Shown: positions 1 through 5,543, counted from the stretch's first letter. The stretch is 5,601 nucleotides of DNA from Candidatus Cloacimonadota bacterium (GCA_023230795.1 JALNWR010000169.1:1-5601), one strand, 5' to 3'. Numbers and translations: made by a program. Notes: a model not told the origin generated them from the sequence alone.

Positions 1-2
1 AT

Positions 3-434
3 GAAAACAAGCAGATGCTGCAACGCATCGGCATCACCAAAGTCTTTATCTGGGACGATCTGGGAGGATATATGCTGGCCGAAAACATCGCGGATCCGAA
101 TAATCTGAGCATTTACACCCAATTGGTGAAAAATGCAGAATCCAAAATCTGCACTTGCAAGATTACTGATGAGTTCTACGGCAAAGAATACGGCGAGCTC
201 TACGATCATATTTATCAGGAAGAAGGGCACATTATGATCGGCCTTATGACCCGGGAGCCGGAGCTGGAGCTGGATACTATCTTTGATGACAATTCCTCTG
301 CCATAGATCAGTTTATCAAGACCACCTTAAGCAAATCCCAAAAATTCTTTACCGAGAATAAAAGCAGCATCCGCTTCAATCCTCCCCGGCAGAGCATTAT
401 TCAGGAAAGCGATCAGGCCATTATCCTTCAGTAG
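3..434 (+). CDS. C-terminal part of a probable RCK/TrkA-type potassium channel regulatory protein (5' end outside window)
   Basis: The frame is open from the first complete codon (position 3) and ends at TAG 432-434, so the N-terminus lies outside the window; the in-frame ATG at 15 is probably internal. About 143 residues are visible. The beginning (IGITKVFIWDDLGGYMLAE) resembles the end of the Rossmann-like RCK N subdomain, where a position such as 'GAD.V..P..LGG..MA' precedes a short helix. The end (FNPPRQSIIQESDQAIIL) matches the NPP-x(3)-I-x-x-x-D-x-A-I-I/V signature that closes the RCK_C half of MthK/Castor/Pollux-type channels. Known role of the family: cytosolic ligand-sensing ring gating a K+ pore. 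The pore helices are not visible here, so the protein could instead be a pore-less TrkA-like subunit. The neighbour, a separate cyclic-nucleotide-binding protein 8 nt downstream, fits an ion-channel operon. Family assignment is by eye from motifs. Confidence 0.65.
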   Translation, partial: ENKQMLQRIGITKVFIWDDLGGYMLAENIADPNNLSIYTQLVKNAESKICTCKITDEFYGKEYGELYDHIYQEEGHIMIGLMTREPELELDTIFDDNSSAIDQFIKTTLSKSQKFFTENKSSIRFNPPRQSIIQESDQAIILQ

Positions 435-442
435 GAGGAATT

Positions 443-943
443 ATGCAGAAATTGGAAACTTTGAAGAAAATCCGCTTATTTGCTGGTCTCAGCGAAGAGG
501 ACTTGAAGTCTCTCTTGCCCTATCTGGAAATGGTGAATTTCAGTAAAGGCTCTTATGTGCTGAAAGAAGAAACCATAGGCGCACAAATCTTTATCCTGGT
601 GAAAGGGGCTGTGCGCGTAACCAAAGACCTGGTAAAAGGCTTCGATGAGGATATCACCTCCACCCAAAAGGTGCTGGCCACCCTCTCGGCTGATGTCCTG
701 CCCACCTTTGGCGAAAACGGCATCCTGGGCCAGGCTCCCCGCAATGCCAACGTAATCGCTATCGTGGATTCCCAGCTTTATACCCTTACTAAACAGGATT
801 TTGACCGCTATGCCCGAGAAAACCACAAAGCTGCATATCACATCATGAAAAACATCGCCCAAGTGCTCAGCGAAAGGTTGAATACCACCGATGAGAATCT
901 GGTGAAACTGGCGACGGCTTTGTATATCGCAGTGCAAAATTAA
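443..943 (+). CDS. Stand-alone cyclic nucleotide-binding domain protein
   Basis: 166 residues, essentially one cNMP-binding (CAP-ED) domain. The start is fixed by AGGAGG at 433-438, which overlaps the stop of the upstream gene and sits 4 nt before the ATG. Domain order: N-terminal helix with LFAGLSEEDLKSLL (about 12-25), beta-roll with IFILVKGAVRV (about 49-59), and phosphate-binding cassette F89-G90-E91 ... P99-R100-N101-A102-N103, then helices to the end. The Glu and Arg that contact ribose and phosphate in the family are present. The usual PRAA(T/S) is PRNAN here, so affinity or ligand choice may differ. There is no room for a C-terminal helix-turn-helix, so this is not a Crp-type transcription factor. 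With the RCK-type gene directly upstream, a role as a detached sensor subunit of that channel is a reasonable inference, not shown. Cytoplasmic; no signal peptide. Confidence 0.85.
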   Translation: MQKLETLKKIRLFAGLSEEDLKSLLPYLEMVNFSKGSYVLKEETIGAQIFILVKGAVRVTKDLVKGFDEDITSTQKVLATLSADVLPTFGENGILGQAPRNANVIAIVDSQLYTLTKQDFDRYARENHKAAYHIMKNIAQVLSERLNTTDENLVKLATALYIAVQN

Positions 944-981
944 GCCCTGTGCCTATCTCGCTGAGGCCGTCTCTATAGAAG

Positions 982-1572
982 ATGCAAAAGATGATGACTA
1001 TGACAGATTATCTGGAAGATATTGAAGACCAGACCATAAAGGACCTGGAAGGCCTGGCTCTGACGGGGCGTAATTTTACCCAATGCCGCTTTGAAGGCTG
1101 CGATTTCTCTCAGCTTCGTTTCGACGGTATCCTGGATAGCACTACGTTCAAGGATTGCAATCTGTCGCTCACCTCTTTCCGGGATGCCATGCTTCAGGGA
1201 GTAAGATTTGAGACCTGTAAACTGGTGGGGGTAGATTTTACCCTCTGCAATACCCTTGGCTTTGATATAGGTTTTTCCGGATGCCTCCTGCGTAGCTGCA
1301 ATTTCAACCTGATGGAACTAAAGAAAACCAGCTATCAACAGTGCGAAATAATCGAAACGGATTTCCTCGGCTCTGACTTATCAGAAAGCAATTTCACAAA
1401 CAGCAGCTTCAGCTGCGTGAATTTTAACAATACCAAGCTCAGCAAAGCCAGGTTCAACGGAGCGCATGGCTACACCATCAACCCGCTCAATAACAATGTC
1501 AAAGATGCCACTTTCAGCCTGCCGGATGCGGTCTCCCTGCTGGAATGCATGGGAATAAAGCTGCTATTGTAA
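982..1572 (+). CDS. Pentapeptide-repeat protein of the Qnr/McbG-like type
   Basis: 196 residues if started at 982. In-frame ATGs also lie at 991, 994 and 1000, and no strong Shine-Dalgarno sequence separates them; MTDYLEDIED from 1000 looks a natural N-terminus. Central Phe/Leu residues recur every five positions: 32-47, 56-86 and 98-158, mostly as A/C/S-(D/N)-(F/L)-x-x. This predicts a right-handed quadrilateral beta-helix. The register breaks twice (47 to 56 and 86 to 98), roughly where Qnr proteins carry their loops A and B. The end (YTINPLNNNVKDATFSLPDAVSLLECMGIKL) matches the capping strand and helical dimerisation tail common to Qnr-like chromosomal homologues. Known relatives mimic B-form DNA and bind DNA gyrase or topoisomerase IV, giving reduced quinolone or microcin B17 sensitivity; many homologues have no shown role. 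It lies 38 nt after the upstream gene, possibly co-transcribed. Cys-rich (12 Cys), consistent with a cytoplasmic location. Confidence 0.85.
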   Translation: MQKMMTMTDYLEDIEDQTIKDLEGLALTGRNFTQCRFEGCDFSQLRFDGILDSTTFKDCNLSLTSFRDAMLQGVRFETCKLVGVDFTLCNTLGFDIGFSGCLLRSCNFNLMELKKTSYQQCEIIETDFLGSDLSESNFTNSSFSCVNFNNTKLSKARFNGAHGYTINPLNNNVKDATFSLPDAVSLLECMGIKLLL

Positions 1573-1610
1573 AAAACCAGCTTATCGCGAGTCTGCTTGC
1601 CAGCCAGGGC

Positions 1611-3176
1611 TTAGTCCAGCAGGACTACTTTCATTGCTTTCGAACTGCCGCTGGCTGTAGCGCGAACTATGTAGATACCAGAAGGAAGGCGACGTCCTGC
1701 AGCACTTTTGCCATCCCATACACAGCGTAGGTCTCCCGGGCTGCCTTCTGCCAATTTTATGATCAAACGTCCCCTTAGATCATAGACCTCAATCTTCGCA
1801 ATATCCTGTTTGCTGCAGTTAAGGGTTACATTGAGCTTTTCTTTGAACGGATTTGGGCCTATACTCAAGTGTAGCAGGGCTGGTGGCATGGGATTTTCCG
1901 GTGGTACAGAGCTGGGTTCTACCAATCTATAGCAATGCACGTGGTTTCCTGAATTGACTATGTAAAACGAATTGTCGTCTGTAGATAAGAGGTTCCCAGG
2001 ACTCACAATCACATTGGTATCGGGCAGGCTGATAGTCTGAGATTCCATATCCAATAGCTTTGCAGACTCCGGTGTGGGAGTGTAGTAGTGAAAGCTGAGG
2101 TAATATCCGTCTTGGATCTTATAAATCCTGGCGGGATGATCCGGACTATGCAATTCTGTGAAAAGCTGATCATAGACTATGCTGTTTCCCTCGATCCGGA
2201 ATATTCCCAATTTCCTGTTCCGGGGAATCTCAAACAGATCGGTACAGATGGCCAGGAAGCGGTTATCGCCCAAAAGATTGATCTGCTCGAAGGTGTGCAT
2301 GGGAGTATAATCGAAAAAGTTCGGGCTGCCGCCATAATAAAGAGGAAAGTAAGAAACTGTGTTGTTTGGATGGATATCCATCAGCAAGGTACGTACCAAA
2401 TCCATACCATCACCATCATGCCGATTTTGATTTGCAAGAAAACGCTTATTACCAAAGTCACCGCTGATTGGGACGGTATTCCAGCCCAGATAATCGATGT
2501 GAGTCCGCACCATGGTTTGATAATTGAGCAGGAAATTGGTTTCGTCCTTATAGCCAAGCCAGGCAGACATGATCACATGTTCATCATCCACCCGGTTCAG
2601 GCTTACGGGGCTGACAGCATTCGGGAATGTCCAGTAAAAGCTGCAGCTCTGGGTTTGCAGATTGAGCAGGTAAAGGTTAGCTTGATTGGAGAGTATCATC
2701 AGCTCAGGATCCAGAAAGCAGAAAGTGCGCCTGAATATTGGGTCTTGCTCAAAACTGAGTCCGGGATTTGAGGTGACCACAGTGGACACCTGCATGTCTT
2801 GGTCGATCACTGTCATAAACAGGTACAGGTCGTTCTTATGCAAGATATAAGCATTGCCCATAAAGCTTTTGGCCAGGACCAGACTTACAGCCCCGCCGTC
2901 TTGCTGAAGCGACTGTGAATGCTGGTATTCATAGATGAAAGTGGGAGTGCTTATCTCGTTTGACATATTCACATAAAAGCTTTCAATGCCAAACCCGTTT
3001 TCTGCCGGGGTGAGCTTGTAAAAACGCAGTAGCTGTGTGGATTCTTGCAAAACATAACAGCTAAAATCCTCTGTCACCTGTACTCCGCCTCCATATTCCA
3101 AAGCCAGACCTGGAACCGCCCATAAGGCACTTGCCCCCAGCAAACCCAACAAAGCCAGAAATATTACCTTGTTCAT
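1611..3176 (-). CDS. Secreted protein with C-terminal FlgD-Ig-like / T9SS type A-like sorting domain
   Basis: 521 residues. The start is supported by AAGGAG 5 nt upstream on the minus strand (3182-3187). Residues 1-25 form a signal peptide: MNK, then a hydrophobic run to ALWA, with cleavage likely after A20 or A25. Residues about 26-420 are rich in aromatic and beta-branched residues with many Asn/Gly turns and no recognised catalytic motif. Short recurring pieces such as 'DNRFLAIC', 'DDNSFYIVNSGNHVHCY' and 'DPELMILSNQANLYLL' suggest a beta-propeller-like body, but I cannot name a family. From about residue 435 comes the C-terminal module: PNPF (441-444), IEVYDLRGR (about 462-470), WDG (487-489) and LPSGIYIVR (about 497-505), ending KVVLLD. 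This module in Bacteroidota and relatives directs T9SS export and surface attachment. The gene is monocistronic here, converging on the pentapeptide gene with 38 nt between stops. I see no clear terminator in that gap. Substrate or function is unknown. Confidence 0.85.
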   Translation of the reverse strand: MNKVIFLALLGLLGASALWAVPGLALEYGGGVQVTEDFSCYVLQESTQLLRFYKLTPAENGFGIESFYVNMSNEISTPTFIYEYQHSQSLQQDGGAVSLVLAKSFMGNAYILHKNDLYLFMTVIDQDMQVSTVVTSNPGLSFEQDPIFRRTFCFLDPELMILSNQANLYLLNLQTQSCSFYWTFPNAVSPVSLNRVDDEHVIMSAWLGYKDETNFLLNYQTMVRTHIDYLGWNTVPISGDFGNKRFLANQNRHDGDGMDLVRTLLMDIHPNNTVSYFPLYYGGSPNFFDYTPMHTFEQINLLGDNRFLAICTDLFEIPRNRKLGIFRIEGNSIVYDQLFTELHSPDHPARIYKIQDGYYLSFHYYTPTPESAKLLDMESQTISLPDTNVIVSPGNLLSTDDNSFYIVNSGNHVHCYRLVEPSSVPPENPMPPALLHLSIGPNPFKEKLNVTLNCSKQDIAKIEVYDLRGRLIIKLAEGSPGDLRCVWDGKSAAGRRLPSGIYIVRATASGSSKAMKVVLLD

Positions 3177-3181
3177 GATAA

Positions 3182-3187
3182 CTCCTT
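3182..3187 (-). promoter_or_regulatory. Shine-Dalgarno sequence of the sorting-domain protein gene
   Basis: AAGGAG on the minus strand, with a 5-nt spacer (TTATC) before the ATG complementary to 3174-3176. It decides this start. The spacing and following bases resemble the site in front of the ATG at 5599, which supports both. Confidence 0.8.
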
Positions 3188-3382
3188 TTTAATAGGGTTA
3201 AAAACATGATAAACCATGCCGATAAAGTTGCTTGATCGTCAGAATTCATCTGGAAACTGAGCCCAAAATGTGGGTGTAAATCGAACTCTGTTCTTCAGAA
3301 TCATTGACTATCCCTGAGCAACCCTTCGCTAAACACGATATAAGCTAAAAGCTGATTACGAGAACTGCAAACCAGCCTTTGC

Positions 3383-3412
3383 TATATAGATACAATCCTA
3401 AATTACTGTCAA
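3383..3412 (-). promoter_or_regulatory. Candidate sigma-70-type promoter for the minus-strand gene
   Basis: On the minus strand a perfect TTGACA (complement of 3407-3412) is followed after 18 nt by TATATA (complement of 3383-3388), in an AT-rich setting. If used, transcription would begin near 3376 and leave a 5' leader of about 200 nt before the start codon, which is long. The -10 matches the consensus at only four positions, and the real sigma-factor preference of this organism is unknown. Confidence 0.4.
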
Positions 3413-3449
3413 GAAAAATCTTGTGCAGGCATTCCCCCATTTTTTTTAG

Positions 3450-3794
3450 AACCTAATTTTCATCTGGTCTCGATCACGCCTTTTAGACAATTCACGCCAC
3501 CTCCTCAGTCAGCAGCTTCAGGATAATGTCGCCGACGAGCTCGGTAAAATCAATACCATCGCCTACAAAACCGCCATCCTGGAGTTTGGCACCTCCATCG
3601 GTATCCATGCCGGAACCTACAATATAGCCCAAAAGGCCACCGTCAATAAACTCACCCGCCAAAACCTCTTCTGGATCGGCAAACACTTCGGCAAAGATGT
3701 AGATGACAAGCTCGTCCCCCTCCTGGATAAAGCTCTCTCCGAAGGCTGGACCCGCGCCCAGGCCGCAGACTCACTCAAAGACCTCTTCAAAAAC
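3450..3794 (+). pseudogene. Start-less 5' remnant of the MuF-domain gene, in frame with the downstream CDS
   Basis: The frame of the MuF/colicin D gene stays open upstream of its first ATG (3795) back to TAG at 3447-3449. Over these 115 codons I find no ATG, GTG or TTG. From about 3495 the translation has the amphipathic character of the N-terminal segment that precedes a MuF core (for example NKLTRQNLFWIGKHFG, then DKLVPLLDKALSEGWT and AADSLKDLF). The 'L..AL..G.t...a...L...F' pattern is what MuF proteins show just before the core. Codon usage with C in third position is the same as in the following CDS. So genuine coding sequence is present but has lost its start; everything before about 3490 looks like unrelated AT-rich DNA. 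Either the gene was cut by recombination, or initiation is non-canonical. Confidence 0.7.
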
Positions 3795-4628
3795 ATGAAC
3801 CGAAACAAAGACTACTGGAAGGCCTTTGCCGAAAACGCCATGACCCGTACCCGCTCCATCGCCACCGTCGAAGCCATGGAGCTACATGGCGTCGCCAAAG
3901 CCGAAATCGTCGCCATTATGGACGATCGCACCTCGCCGATCTGCCAGGAGCTCCACGGCCGAATCATCGAAGTCCCCAAGATGATCTCCGTCAAAAACCA
4001 GCTCCTCCAGCTTACCACCGATGGACGCTCTTCCGATGAAGTCAAATCCGAAATTCAATCCATCGTTCCCTTCCTCAAAGATGCCGATGTCCAGGCTATG
4101 GGCGCCCTCTCCTCCGCCGAGCTCCAGGAAGCCTTCCCCTCTGTCGGACTCCCGCCCTACCATTGGAAGTGCCGCACCAAAATCATCTCCTGGATCGACG
4201 ACTTCGCCCTGGAAGGTGAGGTCGATCTCGATAAACCCATTGACAAAAACTTCGCCATCAAAGACTTGTCGGAACAAGAAATACTCAACAAGTTAGAAGG
4301 TATCCGCCATGATAAATATCCAAACTATAGCGATAAAGACTGGGAAAGCGACTTCGGTAAACACGGCATGAAAGACTTCGGCATCGACAACCGTCAGGAC
4401 TTTGTCCAAAAAGCCCGCGATATCTACAAAAACCCCGATCACATCCGCTGCCAGACCTTCAAGGGTCAGCTCCAGTTCACCTTCTATTCAGAAACCCATC
4501 AAGGCTATGTCGTAGCCGATACCAATGGCGTCATCAGAGGCTGCTATGGACACTCAAAAGACGCAGCAATCTCAAAGGCTCTCGCCGGAACTAATACCAA
4601 ATACTATGATATCAAAGGAGTTCAATAA
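3795..4628 (+). CDS. MuF-type phage head morphogenesis domain fused to a colicin D-like nuclease toxin domain (5'-truncated)
   Basis: 277 residues from the first ATG, which has no Shine-Dalgarno sequence; the coding frame really extends upstream (see 3450-3794). Residues about 1-135 are the core of a Mu gpF/SPP1 gp7-type minor head protein: the helix ending in an R-T-R-S-x-A-T-x-E-like motif (18-26), D43-D44-R45-T46-x3-C50-x-x-L53-H54-G55-R56, and P120-P-Y-H-W-K-C-R-T128. Known role: capsid assembly and DNA-ejection protein at the portal. Residues about 150-277 form a different domain: K189-H190-G-M-K-D194-F-G-I197, then Y231...YVVADTNGVIRGCYG (238-252). This parallels colicin D, where KHAGDFGI contains the catalytic His and a later strand-turn-strand ends in SGW; colicin D cleaves the anticodon loop of tRNA-Arg. 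MuF domains with C-terminal toxins are a known phage-borne polymorphic toxin class. The stop overlaps the next gene's ATG. The colicin D match is by eye, not by profile search. Confidence 0.75.
   Translation: MNRNKDYWKAFAENAMTRTRSIATVEAMELHGVAKAEIVAIMDDRTSPICQELHGRIIEVPKMISVKNQLLQLTTDGRSSDEVKSEIQSIVPFLKDADVQAMGALSSAELQEAFPSVGLPPYHWKCRTKIISWIDDFALEGEVDLDKPIDKNFAIKDLSEQEILNKLEGIRHDKYPNYSDKDWESDFGKHGMKDFGIDNRQDFVQKARDIYKNPDHIRCQTFKGQLQFTFYSETHQGYVVADTNGVIRGCYGHSKDAAISKALAGTNTKYYDIKGVQ
4614..4620 (+). promoter_or_regulatory. Shine-Dalgarno sequence of the candidate immunity gene
   Basis: AAAGGAG within the last codons of the toxin gene, 7 nt before ATG 4628-4630. A strong site directly at a TAATG overlap allows both coupled and independent initiation, which suits a protein that must be made whenever the toxin is. 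Confidence 0.8.
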
Positions 4629-4924
4629 TGTGGAAAAGACCCGCAAACGACACCGATCCCAAGTATCTCGATGTTTTCGAATACGCTCTCGAAAAAAGAT
4701 GTGTCTTCAGACCTGACGAGTACTTCTCTATGTGTATGAATATGTCCGAGCCTAATGAGTTACCTTTCTCAGAAGACTCTCAAGACCTTTACAAAGCTAT
4801 CCTTGACTGTAAAGAGCTCATCTTAGACCCTCCATATAACTACGTTATCAGCTATATTAAACCTTATAGAGAAAAATATAATGTGCCCCGCTCTCAATTC
4901 TGGTGGTACATCGATGAACTCTGA
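4628..4924 (+). CDS. Small acidic protein, candidate immunity protein for the upstream toxin domain
   Basis: 98 residues, with about 18 Asp/Glu against 12 Lys/Arg. There is no signal peptide or membrane segment, so it is predicted cytosolic. The ATG overlaps the toxin stop by one base (TAATG) and is preceded by AAAGGAG. I do not recognise the family. Visible features are an N-terminal Tyr/Phe-rich helix candidate (KYLDVFEYALEKR, about 12-24), a central helix candidate (QDLYKAILDCKELIL, about 49-63) and an aromatic end (FWWYIDEL). Size, acidity and position match immunity proteins of nuclease bacteriocins; colicin D's own inhibitor is a similarly small acidic cytosolic protein that covers the basic active site. 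I see no convincing residue match to that inhibitor, so the role is inferred from context. Codon use (several AGA, TGT and CCT) is more AT-rich than in the MuF part. A terminator follows 60 nt after the stop. Confidence 0.7.
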   Translation: MWKRPANDTDPKYLDVFEYALEKRCVFRPDEYFSMCMNMSEPNELPFSEDSQDLYKAILDCKELILDPPYNYVISYIKPYREKYNVPRSQFWWYIDEL

Positions 4925-4984
4925 TCACACCCCGGCAATCCATCTACCATAACCCTATACATTGCCCAAAACACCAGATACAAT

Positions 4985-5015
4985 AAGAGCCCCGCCTACA
5001 TGGGGCTCTTTTCTT
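4985..5015 (+). terminator. Rho-independent terminator of the toxin/immunity cassette
   Basis: Perfect 9-bp stem AAGAGCCCC (4985-4993) / GGGGCTCTT (5002-5010) with an 8-nt loop, running into TTCTT. It stands 60 nt after the immunity stop and ends the last plus-strand transcription unit before the non-coding region. Confidence 0.9.
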
Positions 5016-5057
5016 GCCACAAAACCTGTAAGGCCTCTATCTGCTTCAGCTTGAACT

Positions 5058-5074
5058 ATTCGATATCATCGAAT
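5058..5074. repeat. Short inverted repeat ATTCGAT-ATC-ATCGAAT
   Basis: Perfect 7-bp arms at 5058-5064 and 5068-5074 around a 3-nt centre. It has the size of an operator half-site pair, but there is no promoter or gene next to it. It may be chance. Confidence 0.3.
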
Positions 5075-5212
5075 ACTTGCCCCGTTGACCAAATCTTCAT
5101 CTTGAAAATTGCTTTGGATCGTCATAAATCCCCCATCTCACTCTCAAAATACCCCTCAATCCTTCCCAAATATCTCCCTGAACTGGCCAGATTTCTCTCT
5201 GAGCTGTCTTTG

Positions 5213-5346
5213 TTCTCGCCAACCACTTTTCCGCACCTCACTCCCCAAAACACCCTAAACCACATATTCCCCAACCTTTAACAGATTTCTCGCCAAACTC
5301 CCGCACCATTAAGCACCAGTCAACATTATTTCTCGCCAACCACTTT
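5213..5346 (+). repeat. Three degenerate copies of a TTCTCGCCAA direct repeat
   Basis: TTCTCGCCAACCACTTT occurs exactly at 5213-5229 and 5330-5346. A third copy of the first ten bases is at 5287-5296, followed by ACTCCCGCACC. The first copy is likewise followed by TCCGCACC. Spacing is uneven (74 and 43 nt), so this is not a CRISPR array; it looks like decayed tandem duplication in a C-rich spacer. Confidence 0.6.
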
Positions 5347-5468
5347 CCCCTTTTACTCCACCTAACCCCCCACCACACCACCACTTACAACACAATCCCC
5401 ATTTCTCCCTATTCATGTCCCCCCTTACCTTCCTGTCCACTGCTTAAACCTACCCACATACAAAAATA

Positions 5469-5487
5469 GCCCCGGAATTACCAGGGC
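5469..5487 (-). terminator. Hairpin with U-tract, oriented as a minus-strand terminator
   Basis: On the minus strand GCCCTGG-TAATT-CCGGGGC folds into 7 bp with one G-U pair and is followed by TATTTTTG. On the plus strand the same stem has a C-A mismatch and no T-tract after it. No minus-strand gene inside the window needs it, so its purpose is open. Confidence 0.4.
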
Positions 5488-5543
5488 CATTATATAAAGA
5501 CCGTTGCACATAAAAGTGGACAAAAAATATATGTAAATAGTTC

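Larger units (their letters stand above)
3177..3449. other. Intergenic region between the minus-strand gene and the MuF remnant
   Basis: No gene seen. It holds the Shine-Dalgarno site and candidate promoter of the minus-strand gene. The rest, about 3190-3380, would be that gene's 5' leader; it contains only a short CCCA/TGGG inverted repeat around 3266-3279 and no riboswitch I recognise. A T8 run lies at about 3440-3447, directly before the stop codon that bounds the MuF frame, with no stem in front, so it is not called a terminator. No convincing plus-strand promoter for the cassette was found (only -10-like TATAAG near 3339 and TACAAT near 3391, without a -35). Confidence 0.6.
5016..5543. 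other. Non-coding, C-rich and G-poor intergenic region
   Basis: About 530 nt without a supportable gene on either strand. From 5121 to 5460 I count only 20 G in 340 nt of the plus strand, none at all in 5341-5400, with many runs of C. It contains a short palindrome (5058-5074), repeats of TTCTCGCCAA (5213-5346) and a hairpin near 5469-5487. A 93-codon open frame starting at 5000 begins inside the terminator loop, has no ribosome binding site and is low-complexity, so it is not called. Confidence 0.7.

Noticed and set aside
476..937. 153-codon open frame on the minus strand
   Set aside because: Antisense shadow of the cyclic-nucleotide-binding gene; no domain and no ribosome site.
1573..1610. 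Bidirectional terminator between the convergent genes
   Set aside because: An A/T run is present after the pentapeptide stop, but I find no stem of useful length beside it.
1545..1730. 61-codon plus-strand frame bridging the convergent stops
   Set aside because: Overlaps the ends of two well-supported genes in other frames, and shows no ribosome site.
2088..2771. 227-codon open frame on the plus strand
   Set aside because: Lies fully antisense within the secreted-protein gene, which has a signal peptide, Shine-Dalgarno site and a recognisable C-terminal domain. The antisense frame has no ribosome site or recognisable domain.
3304..3344. Plus-strand promoter for the MuF cassette (TTGACT ... 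TATAAG)
   Set aside because: The two elements are about 29 nt apart, too far for a sigma-70-type promoter.
3882..4296. Open frames of 131 codons (minus) and 91 codons (plus, second frame) over the MuF region
   Set aside because: Shadows created by the C-ending codons of the real MuF frame, which carries conserved motifs.
5000..5281. 93-codon plus-strand open frame
   Set aside because: Its ATG is inside the loop of the terminator hairpin, there is no Shine-Dalgarno site, and the translation is Ser/Leu/Pro-rich low complexity from C-rich DNA.
5213..5346. CRISPR array
   Set aside because: Only three degenerate short repeats with uneven spacing, and no cas gene.
5347..5424. G-quadruplex on the minus strand from the C-runs
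   Set aside because: Runs of three or more are separated by 15 and 25 nt in places, too far for a canonical quadruplex.
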